In this document: in pieces, positions 5,908-5,945 of the stretch
Layout of the letters: each line of letters opens with the position of its first letter
Position numbering within the stretch: position 1 is the stretch's first letter
Assembly: GCA_019418225.1 (NCBI GenBank)
Contig: DYCF01000084.1
Coordinates: 1-5,945, forward strand
Source of the DNA: Clostridiales bacterium
GTDB taxonomy: Bacteria; Bacillota; Clostridia; Lachnospirales; Cellulosilyticaceae
Direction: 5' to 3'
DNA length: 5,945 nt
Program-made: the position numbers and the translations under genes
Notes under the pieces: model-generated
Told to the model about the DNA's origin: nothing
The model's input: only the letters and a program-made list of their open reading frames with translations
The model's database searches: none

Positions 5908-5945
5908 AAAAAGGTTCTAGAATGCATTGCATTCCAGAACCTTTT
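5908..5945 (+). terminator. nadE: Intrinsic terminator of the NAD synthetase gene, cut by the window edge
   Basis: AAAAGGTTCT-A-GAATGC (5909-5925) pairs with GCATTC-C-AGAACCTTTT (5929-5945), a 16-pair stem with a single A-C mismatch and a three-base loop. It runs into a T-tract that is cut off by the end of the window. The A-run on its left means that it can also act on the minus strand. It lies about 50 bases after the stop codon. Confidence 0.85.

Overview
The window reads as a piece of a low-GC Firmicutes chromosome, most likely a clostridium (inference from the strong A/T bias, AAGGAG/AGGAGG ribosome binding sites in front of nearly every gene, and the style of the proteins; no rRNA or tRNA is present to fix the taxon). 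It has two unlike halves.

Left half (1-2330): five short, tightly packed minus-strand genes that look like the start of a phage early operon. Read in transcription order from right to left they are a 64-aa XRE-type helix-turn-helix protein, a 64-aa unrecognised protein, a Mu Gam-like DNA-end-protecting protein, a Sak4-like P-loop ATPase (a phage RecA-fold recombination protein), and an ERCC4-type nuclease. The gaps between them are 1 to about 23 bases and the operon appears to run on past the left edge, where a Shine-Dalgarno-like sequence lies inside the end of the nuclease gene. End protection, annealing/strand exchange and structure-specific cutting form a coherent phage recombination module. 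Upstream of the first gene are a candidate promoter and, abutting its -35 box, four tandem copies of a 22-bp repeat. Each copy carries a short dyad, and one copy keeps the dyad by paired base changes. This array is the most interesting thing in the window. A minus-strand intrinsic terminator sits just beyond it.

Middle (about 2330-2668): an A/T-rich stretch with no convincing gene, which must hold the boundary between the phage-like region and the chromosome if this is a prophage. No integrase or CI-type repressor is present at this edge. A strong hairpin with T-tracts on both strands (2608-2653) closes it.

Right half (2669-5945): ordinary chromosomal genes. A ten-helix AEC (auxin efflux carrier family) permease on the minus strand and a glutamine-dependent NAD+ synthetase on the plus strand diverge from a 233-bp A/T-rich promoter region. 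Two hairpins follow the NAD synthetase gene, one with a T-tract on the minus strand and one on the plus strand, suggesting a convergent neighbour beyond the right edge.
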